From ATZT02 sp038124905 (GTDB lineage: Bacteria > Actinomycetota > Actinomycetes > S36-B12 > UBA5976): a stretch of 14,258 nucleotides of DNA. Shown here piece after piece: positions 13,989 to 14,258 of this stretch. Under the pieces are notes generated by a model that was not told the origin of the DNA, made no database searches, and saw only the letters and a program-made list of their open reading frames with translations. The stretch is from positions 1-14,258 of the forward strand of contig JAYPCW010000030.1 in the NCBI GenBank assembly GCA_038124905.1. The letters run 5' to 3'. The translations under genes and the position numbers were made by a program. Each line of letters starts with the position of its first letter. Positions within the stretch are counted from its first letter, which is position 1.

Positions 13989-14258
13989 CTGAGCGCGATG
14001 AATTAAGAGAGCAAATCCAGCGGCGACTTGCGCTAGATAATCAAATGGTTACTTTAGGCACAGTTGCCGCGGCTTTACGCAGCGAAGGTGTGGTGTTGGG
14101 CCATGAAGCTTTGTTGGAGTTGGCTGAAGCAATTAAGTCTGATCTAACTGGACTTGGGATTTTGCAACCACTCTTGGCCGATAAATCAATTACTGACATT
14201 TTGGTTAATGGCCACAATCAAGTTTGTATCGATCGAGGTCACGGCGTCGAAGAGACAG
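13985..14258 (+). CDS. tadA: TadA/CpaF-family pilus secretion ATPase (N-terminal fragment)
   Basis: This is the first 91 codons of a gene that runs off the right edge. The protein begins MTERDELREQIQRRLA. It then shows the N-terminal domain typical of Tad/CpaF type IV pilus ATPases: LTGLGILQPLLADKSITDIL, then VNGHNQVCIDRG. The usual text at that point is VNGP...VWVDRG, so a Cys replaces the common Trp. These hexameric ATPases power Flp pilus assembly at the inner face of the membrane. The P-loop lies beyond the window. The ATG overlaps the ssd stop (ATGA), so the two genes are translationally coupled and form the start of a tad operon, with tadB-like genes expected next. Confidence 0.9.
   Translation, partial: MTERDELREQIQRRLALDNQMVTLGTVAAALRSEGVVLGHEALLELAEAIKSDLTGLGILQPLLADKSITDILVNGHNQVCIDRGHGVEET

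Noticed and set aside
1..14258. CRISPR arrays, insertion sequences or long direct repeats
   Set aside because: None was seen on reading through. No regularly spaced repeats or transposase genes are present.

Overview
The window most likely comes from a small-genome, low-GC actinobacterium. A freshwater planktonic lineage of the Nanopelagicales (acI) type is my best guess. The actinobacterial assignment rests on gene content and order. A WhiB regulator, a GlxR/CRP-type regulator, a MarP-type acid-resistance protease, Ssd and TadA appear together in an arrangement that, from memory, parallels Mycobacterium tuberculosis Rv3659c to Rv3683. The lineage guess rests on AT-rich codon use and extreme compactness. 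Intergenic gaps are mostly 0 to 60 bases and the longest is 175. Hand-counted 60-base samples range from 14/60 G+C (1201-1260, in neuA) to 35/60 (8041-8100, in crp). The standard bacterial code fits all genes.

Layout. Positions 1-163 (minus) hold the 5' end of a zinc alcohol dehydrogenase gene. Positions 190-469 (minus) hold three tRNA genes: Ser(TGA), Ser(GCT) and Arg(ACG). Positions 533-3076 (plus) hold neuA-HAD, neuB and a DUF4446 membrane protein, a tight cluster whose first two genes make and activate a sialic-acid-like sugar. Positions 3069-3944 (minus) encode a membrane-anchored metallophosphoesterase, divergent from a GatB/YqeY-domain gene at 4009-4467. Positions 4464-6683 (minus) encode a class A penicillin-binding protein, divergent from whiB (6799-7107), which is followed by a short DUF4177 gene and ridA. 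Positions 7736-8410 (minus) encode a CRP-type regulator, divergent from nth and marP (8471-10416). Positions 10413-12832 (minus) encode acetyl-CoA synthetase followed by a small holin-like membrane protein. From 13008 to the end (plus) lie ssd and the start of tadA, which open a Flp/Tad pilus locus.

How the genes relate. Most of the window is conserved actinobacterial core: cell-wall synthesis (PBP), redox sensing (WhiB), cAMP-responsive control (CRP), base-excision repair (Nth), periplasmic stress proteolysis (MarP), acetate activation (Acs) and pilus assembly (Ssd/TadA). The neuA-neuB pair is the most accessory-looking part. The NeuA carries a complete-looking HAD phosphatase domain, and the NeuB is catalytically intact but lacks the usual C-terminal SAF (antifreeze-like) domain. 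All four convergent gene pairs meet with overlapping or nearly touching stop codons, leaving no room for ordinary terminators between them. I found no mobile element, CRISPR array or defence system, and nothing I can defend as a wholly new system.
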